A stretch of 64,000 nucleotides of DNA from Paraburkholderia sp. LEh10 (GCF_017814945.1 NZ_JAGIPX010000025.1:58538-122537), one strand, 5' to 3'; shown: positions 51,072 to 61,316, numbered from the stretch's first letter. Numbers and translations: made by a program. Notes: generated by a model from the letters alone, not told the origin.

Positions 51072-53165
51072 ATGGTCATGGAGTCCTCATACGAGGTCAA
51101 AGACGGTGTTGCCGTCGTGAGTTTCGATAATCCGCCCGTCAACAGCCTGTCCGCTGTGCAGCGCAAGAAACTGCGCGAGCAGATTCTGCATGCGGCGGCG
51201 CGAGACGACGTGCGGGCGATCGTCGTCACAGGCGGGGCAGGGCCGTTTTGCGGCGGCGCCGAGATTCGCGAATTCAATACGCCGGCGCAGAAGGCATCGC
51301 CGACGATGCCCGAACTGATTGAAGGGCTGGACAAGGTCGACAAACTGCTGATTGCCGCTATCGGCGGTTTCGCATTCGGCGCGGGTCTCGAACTTGCAAT
51401 GGCTATGCATTATCGTGTTTCGAGTGCATATGCACAAGTAGGTTTACCCGAGGTCAAGTTCGGCTTTTTGCCGGGCGCGGGCGGCACGCAACGGCTGCCG
51501 CGGCTGGTCCCGATGGAGCATGCGGCTGCGCTTATGCTGAGCGGCGCGCCGCTCGGCGCGCAGCAGGCTTTCGATTACGGGCTCGTCGATGAGCTTTCGC
51601 ACGGCGACCTGCTGGAAGACGCACTCGCATATGCACGCAAGCTGATCGCCGCAAGAATGCCCGTGCGCCGCACGAGCGCGCTGCCGGCGCGCATGGCGAG
51701 CGCGCCATCGGAGTTGTTCGCGACGCTGCGCGCGGACATCAACAAGCGCACGCCGGGACACAAGGGCAAGTTGTATATCGTCGACTGCTGCGAAGCGGCG
51801 ATCACGATGCCATTCGAGGCGGGGCGTGAATTCGAGCGCGTCCGCTTCCTCGAATTGCTGGCGACGCCGGAATCGAAGGCGCTGCGCTACAACTTCTTTG
51901 CGGAGCGGCAGGCCGGGAAGATCACGGACGTATCGCCCGATGCGCGGCCGCGCGAGATTCGCAAGGCGGCCGTGATCGGCGCGGGCACGATGGGCGCGGG
52001 CATCGCGATCTGCTTCGCGAATGCGGGCATTCCCGTTGCGCTTGTCGATGCGCAGAGCGAAGGGCTCGAACGCGGCATGGCGACGATTCGCGGCGTCTAC
52101 GACGCGCAACTCGACAAGGGACGCCTCACTCAGCACGCACGCGACGAAGCTTTGCAACGCATCACGCCGATGCTCGATCTGGCGGTCGCCGTCGCCGACG
52201 TCGATGTCGTCGTCGAAGCGGTATTCGAGCGTCTCGACCTGAAACAGCAGATTTTCCGCGATCTGGACCGGCTCGCACCGAAGGGCGCGATTCTCGCGAC
52301 GAACACATCGATGCTCGACATCGACGAGATTTCCGCCGTGACACAGCGCGAGGCCGACGTGATCGGCATGCACTTCTTCTCGCCCGCGCATGTGATGCGC
52401 CTGCTCGAAGTAGTGCGTTGCGCGAAGACTTCCGACGAAGTGCTCGTCACGGTGATGCAGCTTGCGCGCAAGCTGCAAAAGACGGCGGTGCTCTCGCGCG
52501 TATGCGACGGCTTTATCGGCAACCGGATGCTGCAGCGTTATTTGCAGCAGGCGCTCTTCCTGCTCGATGAAGGCTGCAGCATCGCGCAGATCGATGGGGC
52601 GATGGAGAAGTTCGGCATGGCGATGGGGCCGTTTGCCGTCGGCGATCTGAGCGGGCTCGACATCGGCTGGTCGATTCGCAAGCGCCGCTACGTCGAGCGG
52701 CCGGAGATGATCTATTCGCGTATCGCGGACCGCATCTGTGAAGCGGGACGCCTCGGCCAGAAGACGGGCAAAGGCTGGTACCGCTACGAGCCGGGCAATC
52801 GCAAGCGCCTGGCCGACCCGGAGGTCGACGCAATCTTGACAGCGTATCGCGCGGAAACGGGGGTTGCGCAGCGCGTGGTCGGCGACGACGAGATCGTCGA
52901 CCGGCTGATGCTCGCGCTCGCCAACGAGGGCGCACAGATTCTCGATGAAGCGATCGCGCAGCGCGCGTCGGACATCGACGTCGTCTATGCGACGGGCTAT
53001 GGCTTCCCCGTCACGAAGGGCGGCCCGATGCACTACGCGAACACGCTCGGCCTCCCCGAAGTCCTCGCGCGTATCCGCAAGTATCAGCAGGGCTATCAGG
53101 GCGGGCAGTGGCAGCCGAGCCGATTGCTCGTGAAGCTGGCCGATCAGGGCGCGAGCTTCGAATGA
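51072..53165 (+). CDS. Bifunctional enoyl-CoA hydratase/3-hydroxyacyl-CoA dehydrogenase (FadB/FadJ-like)
   Basis: The 697-residue protein has two parts. Residues 1-190 are a crotonase domain with GGAEIREF, FAFGAGLELAMAMHYR (oxyanion hole) and VGLPEVKFGFLPGAGGTQRLPR (catalytic Glu pair). From about 295 comes the NAD-binding GAGTMGAGIAICFANAGIPVALVD, and then the 3HCDH C-terminal domains. It carries out hydration and oxidation of the beta-oxidation spiral. The length and single protein match the multifunctional (MFE1) type. AGGAGA precedes the ATG. It heads a four-gene operon (FadB-like, MaoC, thiolase, ligase). Confidence 0.92.
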   Translation: MVMESSYEVKDGVAVVSFDNPPVNSLSAVQRKKLREQILHAAARDDVRAIVVTGGAGPFCGGAEIREFNTPAQKASPTMPELIEGLDKVDKLLIAAIGGFAFGAGLELAMAMHYRVSSAYAQVGLPEVKFGFLPGAGGTQRLPRLVPMEHAAALMLSGAPLGAQQAFDYGLVDELSHGDLLEDALAYARKLIAARMPVRRTSALPARMASAPSELFATLRADINKRTPGHKGKLYIVDCCEAAITMPFEAGREFERVRFLELLATPESKALRYNFFAERQAGKITDVSPDARPREIRKAAVIGAGTMGAGIAICFANAGIPVALVDAQSEGLERGMATIRGVYDAQLDKGRLTQHARDEALQRITPMLDLAVAVADVDVVVEAVFERLDLKQQIFRDLDRLAPKGAILATNTSMLDIDEISAVTQREADVIGMHFFSPAHVMRLLEVVRCAKTSDEVLVTVMQLARKLQKTAVLSRVCDGFIGNRMLQRYLQQALFLLDEGCSIAQIDGAMEKFGMAMGPFAVGDLSGLDIGWSIRKRRYVERPEMIYSRIADRICEAGRLGQKTGKGWYRYEPGNRKRLADPEVDAILTAYRAETGVAQRVVGDDEIVDRLMLALANEGAQILDEAIAQRASDIDVVYATGYGFPVTKGGPMHYANTLGLPEVLARIRKYQQGYQGGQWQPSRLLVKLADQGASFE

Positions 53166-53216
53166 CACGGCGCACATGAGCCGCACAGCCCGGAAGCATC
53201 ACAGCGAGGAGCCCGT

Positions 53217-53678
53217 ATGACAAGGCGTTATCTGGAAGATTTGCGCGTCGGAGAAACATGGACGAGCGACGCGGTGACCATCGAAGCCGACGATGTGATC
53301 GACTTCGGGCGCAAGTTCGATCCACAGCCGTTTCACACGGACCCCGACGCGGCGCGCGCAAGCCCGTTTGGCGGGCTCATCGCGAGTGGCTGGCATCTGG
53401 CTTCGCTTGCGATGCGGCTGTGCGTGAAGGCGCGCCTGTTCGGCGAGACGCCCATCGTCGGCGTCGGCGCGGATGAGCTGCGCTGGCTGCAGCCCGTCAG
53501 GCCCGGCGATACGGTCCGCGTGAAGCGCGAGCTCGTCGAGATTCAAACGATCCCGGACAAGCCCAGGCGCGGCGTCGCGAAAGCGCGCATCGATCTGATC
53601 AATCAGCGCGGCGAAGTCGTGATGCGGCTTTACGGGCTGACCAGTATTCCGCGCCGTCCAGCAGACGGCACGCCGTGA
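53217..53678 (+). CDS. MaoC-like (R)-specific enoyl-CoA hydratase
   Basis: The 153-residue hot-dog fold protein has the hydratase-2 motif FDPQPFHTDPDAARASPFGGLIASGWH, giving Asp and His at the active site. It provides a second hydratase in the operon, perhaps for an unsaturated or branched intermediate. It lies 51 bp after the FadB-like gene. Confidence 0.88.
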   Translation: MTRRYLEDLRVGETWTSDAVTIEADDVIDFGRKFDPQPFHTDPDAARASPFGGLIASGWHLASLAMRLCVKARLFGETPIVGVGADELRWLQPVRPGDTVRVKRELVEIQTIPDKPRRGVAKARIDLINQRGEVVMRLYGLTSIPRRPADGTP

Positions 53679-53736
53679 ATTTCCCCGCATCAATCATCGC
53701 GACGGCAGTTGGCATGTCGCGACACAGGAGAGAAGC

Positions 53737-54873
53737 ATGAATGAAGTCGTAGTGGCCGGCTTTGCACGCTCGCCGTTTCATCCGTCGCGCAAGGGCGCAC
53801 TGATCGACACACGTCCCGACGATCTCGCCGCGCAAGTCGTGATGGGACTGCTCGAGCGAACAAAAGTGAATCCGAAACTGATCGAGGATATCGTGCTCGG
53901 CTGCTCATATCCGGAGGCGGAGCAGGGCTCCAACATCGCGCGCATCGTGAGCTTTCGCGCGGGCATCGGCGAGCACGTGCCGGGCGTGACGATCAACCGC
54001 TTCTGCGGCTCGTCGATGTCGGCCATCCATTACGCGGCCGGGCAGATCGCGCTCGGCATGGGCGATGCATTCATCTGCGGCGGCGTCGAATCGATGACGC
54101 GCGTGCCGCAGGGCGGCTTCAACAGGTCGCCGAATCCGACGCTGCTCGAAGGCCATGCAGAGGTCTACACGCCGATGGGCATCACCGCCGAAAACGTCGC
54201 GCAACGCTATGAAGTCAGCCGCGCGGCGCAGGAGCAGCTTGCCGTCGTGTCGCATGCGAAGGCGGCGGCCGCGCGCGAAGAAGGCCGGCTGAAGGACGAA
54301 ATCGTGCCGATCCGGACAAGCGCGGGCCTTGTCACGGAAGACGGCTGCATCCGTCCCGGCACCAACGCGCAGGCGCTCGCGGCGCTGAAGCCTTCGTTTC
54401 GCGAGGACGGCAGTGTGACGGCGGGCACGTCGTCGCCGCTCACGGACGGCGCTTGCGCGACGCTCATCTGCAGTGCCGCGTTCGCGCGCGAGCAGGGGCT
54501 CGTGCCGCTCGCGAAAATCAGGTCGGCGGCTGTCGCGCCTGTTGCGCCCGAGCTCATGGGCATTGGGCCGATCCCTGCGTCGCTCAAGGCGCTGTCCCGC
54601 GCGGGCATCAAGGCCGGCGCGCTCGACGTGATCGAAATCAACGAGGCGTTCGCGAGCCAGGCGCTCGTGTGCATCCGCGAACTCGGGCTGGATGAGGCGC
54701 GCGTGAACCTCGACGGCGGCGGCCTCGCGATCGGCCATCCGCTCGGCGCAACGGGTGCGCGGCTGGTCGGCAAGGCGGCTGCGCTGCTCAAGCGCACGGG
54801 CGGACGCTACGCGCTCGCGACGCAGTGCATCGGCGGCGGCCAGGGAATTGCGACCGTGCTCGAAGCGATCTGA
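53737..54873 (+). CDS. Acetyl-CoA C-acyltransferase (thiolase)
   Basis: The 378-residue thiolase has the nucleophilic Cys in NRFCGSSM, EINEAFASQ, the His in GHPLGATG and the second Cys in TQCIGGGQG. All active residues are present, so it should cleave 3-ketoacyl-CoA to acetyl-CoA and a shortened acyl-CoA. The ribosome site is AGGAGAG. Confidence 0.92.
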   Translation: MNEVVVAGFARSPFHPSRKGALIDTRPDDLAAQVVMGLLERTKVNPKLIEDIVLGCSYPEAEQGSNIARIVSFRAGIGEHVPGVTINRFCGSSMSAIHYAAGQIALGMGDAFICGGVESMTRVPQGGFNRSPNPTLLEGHAEVYTPMGITAENVAQRYEVSRAAQEQLAVVSHAKAAAAREEGRLKDEIVPIRTSAGLVTEDGCIRPGTNAQALAALKPSFREDGSVTAGTSSPLTDGACATLICSAAFAREQGLVPLAKIRSAAVAPVAPELMGIGPIPASLKALSRAGIKAGALDVIEINEAFASQALVCIRELGLDEARVNLDGGGLAIGHPLGATGARLVGKAAALLKRTGGRYALATQCIGGGQGIATVLEAI

Positions 54874-54934
54874 TGCGCGGCGGCGCAATCCGATCGATCA
54901 TTCACTTGCGCAGCGAAACGTATCAGAGGGAACA

Positions 54935-56806
54935 ATGACATCGAACGTTATGGAGACAATCGACCGGCCGTTTCGCGAAGCCGGATTTCGCGAGCCGTCA
55001 GTCGAAATCGAACGACGCGGCGACGGGACGCTGATCATGAGGTCCGGCCCGCCGCTGCCGCCGACGCGCTCATGCACGACCGACTGGCTCGAACACTGGG
55101 CCGCCGTGCGTCCCGCTGCTCCGATGCTCGTGCAGCGCAACCGCGAGGGCGCGTGGGAGTCGTGGAGCGTCGGCGAGGTATGGAACGCGGTGCGTGCGCT
55201 CGCGACCGCGCTGCTGTCGCACGGCGCGAGCCAGAGCGCGCCGCTCGTGATCCTGTCGGAGAACTCGTCGGCCCAGGCGCTGCTGACGTGGGGCGCGCTA
55301 TACGCAGGCGTGCCCGTCGCGCCCGTGTCGCCCGCGTATTCGCTGATGGGCGGCAGCTATAAGCGGCTTACGGATGCTGTTTCGCTCGTCAAGCCGCATC
55401 TCGTGTTCGTCGAGGACGCGCAGCGTTTTGCGGGCGCGATCGACGCGCTCGGCGTGCCACGGGAGCGTGTGATCGCGGTCGAGCACGCGGCGCCCGGCAT
55501 GCTGTCGTTCGCGACGCTGTCGCGCACCGCGATCGAGCCGGCTGTCGAAGCGCGGCATCGCGAACTGCCGGGCAGCCTGCCCGCCAAATACATGTTCACG
55601 TCCGGTTCGACAGGCGTGCCGAAGGCGGTCGTGCAGTCGCGCAGCAATCTCGCTGCCGCGCAGGAAATGACGGCGCGCGTGTTCAGGAAAGATCCCGTCG
55701 ATCAGCCTGTCTATCTCGAGTGGCTGCCGTGGCATCACGTGATGGGCGGCAACATCGTGCTGAACCGGATTCTGCGTTTTGGCGCGACGCTGTATATCGA
55801 CAATGGAAAACCGCTGCCGGGCCGTTTCGATGAGACGCTCAAGAACCTGGCAGACGTCGCGCCGTCGCTGTACTTCAACGTGCCCGCCGGGCTCGCGATG
55901 CTGGTCGCCGCGCTCGAACGCGACGAGCGGTTCGCGCGGCATTTTTTCTCGCGGCTTACCTATGTGTATTACGGCGGCGCAGTGCTGTCGCGTGACCTGT
56001 ACGACCGCTTTCAGCAGGTCGCAGTGCGCACCACGGGCGAGCGCGTCGTGCTCACGTCGGTGTTCGGCGCGACCGAGAGCTCGGGCCCCGCTGTCACGCA
56101 ATACTGGGCCGTCGATGACGTCGGCTGCATTGGGCTGCCCGTGTCCGATGTCACGCTGAAGCTGCTCGAAGACCCTGATCTTCCCGGACGCTACGAAATG
56201 CGGATCAAGGGGCCGAATATCATCGAGCGATATCTGGACGCGCCTGACAAGACGGCGGCCGCGTTCGACGATGAAGGCTTCTATGTGCTCGGCGACGCGG
56301 TGCGCTTCGTCGATCCTGAGCGCCCCGTCGCGGGGCTGCGCTATGCGGGCCGTTTCGCCGAAGACTTCAAGCTCGCCAACGGCACATGGGTGCGCACGGC
56401 CGCGCTGCGCACGCGGCTGATCGACGCGTGCAGCCCTCTCGTGAAGGAAGCGGTGATTGCGTATGACGGCGCGGATACGCTCGGCACGCTCGCGTGGCTC
56501 GACGCCGGCGCATGCGCGAAGACATGGCCGGAGCTCGCGGGCGCCGATGTGGGCGAACTGGCGCGGCATCCGCTGTTGCTGCGTGAACTTGAGCGGCGCC
56601 TCGCGGTGGTCAACGCCGGGCAGACGGGGGCATCGATGCGTATCGAGCGGCTGATGCTTCTGGACGAGCCGCCGTCGATGCAGCACTACGAAGTCACCGA
56701 CAAAGGCAGTATCAACCAGCGCGCGGTGATCGAGCGGCGCAAGGATTGCGTCGAGGATCTGTTCGCCGCGCCTTGCGCGCAGCATGTGGTGGTCTCGCCG
56801 TCCTGA
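54935..56806 (+). CDS. Feruloyl-CoA synthase-like acyl/aryl-CoA ligase
   Basis: The 623-residue adenylate-forming enzyme starts at 54935, with AGAGGG upstream. The P-loop FTSGSTGVPKAVVQ, the A4-A5 region FGATESSGPAVTQYW, the AMP-binding YVLGDAVRFVD and the feruloyl-CoA-synthase-type RYAGRFAEDFKLANGTWV are visible. That last motif, in place of the usual GRxKDxI, is typical of the feruloyl-CoA synthase subgroup. It activates a carboxylic acid (hydroxycinnamate-type or other) with ATP and CoA. It closes the plus-strand operon. Confidence 0.85.
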   Translation: MTSNVMETIDRPFREAGFREPSVEIERRGDGTLIMRSGPPLPPTRSCTTDWLEHWAAVRPAAPMLVQRNREGAWESWSVGEVWNAVRALATALLSHGASQSAPLVILSENSSAQALLTWGALYAGVPVAPVSPAYSLMGGSYKRLTDAVSLVKPHLVFVEDAQRFAGAIDALGVPRERVIAVEHAAPGMLSFATLSRTAIEPAVEARHRELPGSLPAKYMFTSGSTGVPKAVVQSRSNLAAAQEMTARVFRKDPVDQPVYLEWLPWHHVMGGNIVLNRILRFGATLYIDNGKPLPGRFDETLKNLADVAPSLYFNVPAGLAMLVAALERDERFARHFFSRLTYVYYGGAVLSRDLYDRFQQVAVRTTGERVVLTSVFGATESSGPAVTQYWAVDDVGCIGLPVSDVTLKLLEDPDLPGRYEMRIKGPNIIERYLDAPDKTAAAFDDEGFYVLGDAVRFVDPERPVAGLRYAGRFAEDFKLANGTWVRTAALRTRLIDACSPLVKEAVIAYDGADTLGTLAWLDAGACAKTWPELAGADVGELARHPLLLRELERRLAVVNAGQTGASMRIERLMLLDEPPSMQHYEVTDKGSINQRAVIERRKDCVEDLFAAPCAQHVVVSPS

Positions 56807-57201
56807 CGGGAGCGGCTCTCGCGTTCTCGTTGAAGTTGTACCGGTTTGTCTTGGGACTGTCCCGGTTCGTGTCGGTATGTCGCCGCGCGGATTGGGACTT
56901 TTTTTATGATGCTAGAACATCATCGTAAGTGTGACCCACGTCTGATGGCGAGCCGTGTTTTGCGTCGCGTGTCCTGCACGCATCGCGTAGCTGATCTGCG
57001 CGGCAACGCGCTTGCCGCTATGGCTCGCGCCGATACGCTATCCCTGCATGGTGTCGGAGGACTATAGGGTGCGGCTTCCTGGAGGGTCAACGAACGTTCA
57101 TAGCGAGGTTAATTTTACCGTATATGGAAAAGAGTCGCGTCACGTGAAGGTCTGCGACGCGCGGACTGCACGAAAGCGCGCGTCGCAGACGGAACCTCAC
57201 C
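56807..57201. other. Intergenic region between convergent operons
   Basis: There are 395 bp between the ligase stop and the DECR-like stop. Small ORFs here have no family features, and I saw no strong terminator hairpin. Confidence 0.45.
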
Positions 57202-58077
57202 TCACACCGAGCGCGCCATCCGATCCTTCTCGTTCTGCTCGCGAATCGACGAGCGCGCCTGTTCCCAATCGCTGTCGGACCAGTCCTTGAAGTGATAGAA
57301 GTTGCCGCCCGTCGCCAACGAGTTCGCGCCGTCGATCGTCAGCGTCTGACCCGTCAGCCATTCGCAGCCGTCGGCCATCAGGAAGGTCGCGAGATTCTGC
57401 AGTTCTTCCATCCGGCCGGCGCGGCCCATTGGGCTGCTGCCTTCGGCGCGGCCCGCGTCTTCGCGTCCCGGATAGAGGCGCTTGCTCATGCCCTCGGTCG
57501 GAAAGACGCCGGGCGCGATCGCATTCAGGCGGATCTGGTGACGGCCCCATTCGACGGCAAGCGATTTCGTCATCACGTTGACGCCCGCCTTCGACATCGC
57601 GGACGGCACGACGAACGGCCCGCCATTCATCACCCACGTGACGAGGATCGACACGACACTGCCCGGCAGATTGTTCGCGATCCAGCGCTTGCCGACTGAT
57701 TGCGTGACATAGAAGGTGCCGTGCAGCACGATGTTCGCAATCGCATCGAAGCCCCGCGACGACAGGTCTTCCGTCCGGCTCACGAAGTTGCCCGCCGCGT
57801 TGTTCACGAGCCCGGTGAGAGGACCTTCCTTCCAGATGTCGTCGATCATCTGATCGACAGCTTCGGCGTTGCGGATATCGACTGCGATGCCTTTAACAGA
57901 GCCGCCGAAGCGGCCCATCAGCTCGTCGGCCGCCTCGTTCAGCACGCTTTCGCGGCGCCCGCAGATATACAGGTCCGCGCCGAGCCCCAGGTAACGTGCG
58001 GCGATTTCCTTGCCGAGCCCCGAGCCGCCGCCCGTGATCAGAATGCGCTTGCCCTTCAGCAGATCGTTTTTGAACAT
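57202..58077 (-). CDS. SDR of the 2,4-dienoyl-CoA reductase (DECR) type
   Basis: The 291-residue product starts at 58077 (MFKNDLLKGKRIL). It has TGGGSGLGKEIA, NNAAGNF and the active-site segment VPSAMSKAGVNVMTKSLAVEW. The position of the usual Tyr is Ser, exactly as in eukaryotic DECR enzymes, which keep only the Lys of YxxxK. The IAPGVFPTEG loop also fits. It would reduce 2,4-dienoyl-CoA with NADPH. It is the last gene of the minus-strand operon after the acyl-CoA dehydrogenase and CoA-transferase. Confidence 0.83.
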   Translation of the reverse strand: MFKNDLLKGKRILITGGGSGLGKEIAARYLGLGADLYICGRRESVLNEAADELMGRFGGSVKGIAVDIRNAEAVDQMIDDIWKEGPLTGLVNNAAGNFVSRTEDLSSRGFDAIANIVLHGTFYVTQSVGKRWIANNLPGSVVSILVTWVMNGGPFVVPSAMSKAGVNVMTKSLAVEWGRHQIRLNAIAPGVFPTEGMSKRLYPGREDAGRAEGSSPMGRAGRMEELQNLATFLMADGCEWLTGQTLTIDGANSLATGGNFYHFKDWSDSDWEQARSSIREQNEKDRMARSV

Positions 58078-58118
58078 GGTGAGTCCCTTCGTCTGGTAAA
58101 TGAATGAGTCGAACCGGT

Positions 58119-59441
58119 TCACGCACCGGCCGTTGTCGTTGCGATCTGCGCGTTCGATGCGACACATGTGTCGCGCGCCGCGCAGGCCGCCCCCTCGTCG
58201 AGCAGTTGTTTCACTTCGTCATCGGAATAGCCCGCCGCGAGCAGCACTTCGACGCTGTGCTCGCCGAGCCGCGGTGTCGGCGCGAGCGTGGGCAGCGGCG
58301 TCGCGGACCATGTGGTCGGATTGCCCAGCGTGCGGATCACGCCCTCCGTCGGGTGCGTGTCTTCACCGATCAGGCCCGTCGCGTTCAGGTGCGGGTCGTT
58401 CAGCAAGTCCTCGATCGAATTGACGTCCTGGTAAGGAATGTCCGCTTCGTCAAGCAGTGTTTTCCACTGCGCGGACGTGCGCTCGGGCATCACACTGGCG
58501 ACCCACGCATACACTTCGCGAATGCGTCGCGAGCGATTGCGCTGGCTGCAGAACAGGGGGTCGTTGAACAGCTCTGGCTTGCCGATCGCGGTCATGAACG
58601 CGCGCCAGTGCTTGTCGTTGTAGATGAGCACGCACAGATAGCCATCGGCCGTCCGGTACGGCCGGCGATCGACCGATATCAGCCGGTCGTATCCGGCTTC
58701 GCCTTCGCCGTTCTCGCCCGTGCTGACGCGTTCGCCGTGCGCGCCGGGTGCGAACGTGCGGCCCGCCATGTGATCGGCCAATACGAAGTGCGCGACGCTT
58801 TCGAACATCGGCACCTCGACGTGCTGGCCGTGCCCGCTGCGCTCGCGCGCAAACAGCGCCGCGCTGACGGCATAGGCGACATGCAGGCCTGTCACGCGGT
58901 CCGCCAGCGAGACGGGCGCGTACATCGGCTCTGCGGTGCCGGACTGCTGCATCAGCCATGGCAGACCCGCCGCGCCCTGAATCAGGTCGTCATACGCAGG
59001 ACGATCGGCATATGGGCCGCGCGCGCTGTAGCCGCACGCCGTCACATACACCAGCCGCGGATTGACGGCCGCCAGCGCGTCATAGCCGAGGCCGAGCCGC
59101 TCCATCGCGGCCGGGCGGATGTTGGACAGCAGCACGTCGGCATCTTTTGCGAGCTTCAGCAGCGCTTCGCGCGCCGACGCCTTCTTCAGGTCGAGCACGA
59201 CGCTTTTCTTGCCACGGTTGTTGTGCATGAACACGTGGCCCATTTTTTCGTGCTCTTCGCCGTGCGCGTCGATGCGCATCGAGCCCGCTTCGCGCACGTT
59301 GTCGCCCTCGGGCGCTTCGATCTTGATCACCTCGGCGCCGAGCCCCGCGAGCGTCAGCGTCGCGAGCGGTCCGAGCACGATGCTCGACAGATCGAGGATG
59401 CGCACGCCGGCAAGCGGCCCGCGTTGAGTTTCAGCGGACAT
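58119..59441 (-). CDS. Class III CoA-transferase (CaiB/BaiF family)
   Basis: The 440-residue enzyme has the family start GVRILDLSSIVLGPLATLTLAGLGAEVIKIE, the RGKKSVVLDL motif and the catalytic Asp in RPAYDDLIQG. It transfers CoA between an acyl-CoA and a free acid, offering an ATP-free alternative to the ligase at 54935. It lies 41 bp before the DECR-like gene and 54 bp after the acyl-CoA dehydrogenase gene. Confidence 0.9.
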   Translation of the reverse strand: MSAETQRGPLAGVRILDLSSIVLGPLATLTLAGLGAEVIKIEAPEGDNVREAGSMRIDAHGEEHEKMGHVFMHNNRGKKSVVLDLKKASAREALLKLAKDADVLLSNIRPAAMERLGLGYDALAAVNPRLVYVTACGYSARGPYADRPAYDDLIQGAAGLPWLMQQSGTAEPMYAPVSLADRVTGLHVAYAVSAALFARERSGHGQHVEVPMFESVAHFVLADHMAGRTFAPGAHGERVSTGENGEGEAGYDRLISVDRRPYRTADGYLCVLIYNDKHWRAFMTAIGKPELFNDPLFCSQRNRSRRIREVYAWVASVMPERTSAQWKTLLDEADIPYQDVNSIEDLLNDPHLNATGLIGEDTHPTEGVIRTLGNPTTWSATPLPTLAPTPRLGEHSVEVLLAAGYSDDEVKQLLDEGAACAARDTCVASNAQIATTTAGA

Positions 59442-59495
59442 GAACAGTCTCCTCCGTGAATGCGGTTGACATCGGGAACAGGCAACGGCCGCGGC

Positions 59496-61316
59496 TCAGA
59501 ACTCGTCCGCGCGCAACGTCATCAATGCGTCGGCGCCGCTCATCGCCGCGTCGAAGTGCGTTTCGGAAGCGGGCAGCAGACGCTCGAAAAAGAACTTGGC
59601 CGTGCCGAGCTTGCCGCTGAAGAACGACGCGAGCTGCGGGTTCCGCTCGCGGCCCGCGTGCGCTGCGCACGCCATGCGCAACCACAGCGCGCCGAGCGTG
59701 ACGAGGCCGAAAAGTTGCAGATAGTCGGTGGCTGCGCCGGCGACATGCCATTCGCTGGCCGCCTGCCATGCGCGCAATCTGGCTGTGGCATCGCGCAGCT
59801 TCGCGACCGCGAGGCGCTCGGCGGCAGCCATCGATGCGAGGCTCGCGATGGACGCCGCGTGCTCCGTGCATGCTTCGACGGACGCGAGCCACGACTCGAA
59901 CACACGGCCATCGTCGAGCCCGATCTTGCGCAACACGAGGTCGAGCGCCTGAATGCCGTTCGTGCCTTCATAGAGCGGCACGATGCGCGCATCGCGATAG
60001 AACTGCTCCATGCCGTTCTCGTGTATGTAGCCGTAGCCGCCGTGTATCTGAATGCCGAGTTCGGTCACCTTCAGCGCGCAGTCGCTGAGAAAGCTCTTGA
60101 GCACGGGCGTGAGCAACGCGAGCCGGTTCTCCGCCGCTTCGCCTTCGGGGCTGTTTGCGCGGGCGGCGCGCACATCGAGCAGCAGCGCCATGTCGAGATA
60201 GAACGCGCGCATGCCTTCTGTCAGCGCTTTCATGGTCAGCAGCGAGCGGCGCACGTCCGGATGATCGATGATGAGATCGCGGCCGTCGTTGCCAGTCCGC
60301 GCTGTGCTGTCGGTCGCTTTCGACACTTTCGGCGCGACACCTTGACGGCGCTCCTTCGCGTAAGCGAGCGCGTTCTGATAGCTGATTTCGGCGACACCGG
60401 CGCTTTGCACCGCCACGCCGACGCGCGATGAATTCATCATCGTGAACATCGCGCGCAGGCCGCCATGAGGCTTGCCGATCAGCCAGCCGCGCGCGCCGTC
60501 GAAATTGAGCACGGCGGTGGCTTGCGCGCGAATGCCCATCTTGTGCTCGATCGAACCCGTGTTGACGTTGTTCGGCGCGCCGGCGAGTGCGCCGGGCAGG
60601 TCTTGCGCGAGCCGCTTAGGCACGACGAACAGGCTCAGGCCGCGCGTGCCTGCCGGGGCGTCCGGCAGGCGCGCCAGCACGAGATGCACGATGTTGTCGG
60701 TCAGGTCGTGATCGCCGCTCGAAATGAAAATCTTCGTGCCCGTGATGCGGTAGCTGCCGTCCGCATCGGGCTCGGCGCGCGTACGCAACCGCGACAGGTC
60801 GGAGCCGCTGTCCGGCTCAGTCAGGCACATGGTCCCCATCCACGAGCCGTCGACGAGTTTCGGCAGATAAATCTGCTTCAGTTCGTCGTTGCCGTGCGCG
60901 AGGATCGCGCGGTACGCGCCTTGGGACAAACCCGGATACATGCCGAACGACATCGATCCCGAAGCGACGAACTCCCGCACCATCAGCGCAACGGAAGGCG
61001 GCAACCCCTGGCCGCCCCAATCGGGTGACGCCGCGAGCGCCGGCCAGCCATTCTGGCGATAAAGCTCGTACGCTTCCTTGTAGCCCTTCGGCGTCGTCAC
61101 CGCGCCTTGATCGAAGTGACAGCCTTCGCGGTCACCGGGCAGGTTGATGGGCACCAGCACATCCTTCACGAACTCGGCCGCACCGTCGAGCACCGCCATC
61201 ACGACGTCGAGCGTGGCCTCTTCGAAGCCGGGCAGGTTGGGCGTGTGCTGGTCGTAGCCGAAGACGTCTTCGAGCAGGAAGCGGATTTCGCGGATGGGAG
61301 CGTCGTAGCCTGGCAT
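59496..61316 (-). CDS. Acyl-CoA dehydrogenase (DmdC/large FadE-like type)
   Basis: The 606-residue flavoprotein is of the longer ACAD type (3-methylmercaptopropionyl-CoA dehydrogenase/DmdC-like). It shows the N-terminal extension YDAPIREIRFLLEDVFGYD, MCLTEPDSGSDLSRLRTRA, IHGGYGYIHENGMEQFYRDARI and the catalytic Glu in YEGTNGIQALDL. It introduces the trans-2 double bond and passes electrons to ETF. The start at 61316 faces the ADH gene, with a 208-bp regulatory region between. Confidence 0.92.
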   Translation of the reverse strand: MPGYDAPIREIRFLLEDVFGYDQHTPNLPGFEEATLDVVMAVLDGAAEFVKDVLVPINLPGDREGCHFDQGAVTTPKGYKEAYELYRQNGWPALAASPDWGGQGLPPSVALMVREFVASGSMSFGMYPGLSQGAYRAILAHGNDELKQIYLPKLVDGSWMGTMCLTEPDSGSDLSRLRTRAEPDADGSYRITGTKIFISSGDHDLTDNIVHLVLARLPDAPAGTRGLSLFVVPKRLAQDLPGALAGAPNNVNTGSIEHKMGIRAQATAVLNFDGARGWLIGKPHGGLRAMFTMMNSSRVGVAVQSAGVAEISYQNALAYAKERRQGVAPKVSKATDSTARTGNDGRDLIIDHPDVRRSLLTMKALTEGMRAFYLDMALLLDVRAARANSPEGEAAENRLALLTPVLKSFLSDCALKVTELGIQIHGGYGYIHENGMEQFYRDARIVPLYEGTNGIQALDLVLRKIGLDDGRVFESWLASVEACTEHAASIASLASMAAAERLAVAKLRDATARLRAWQAASEWHVAGAATDYLQLFGLVTLGALWLRMACAAHAGRERNPQLASFFSGKLGTAKFFFERLLPASETHFDAAMSGADALMTLRADEF

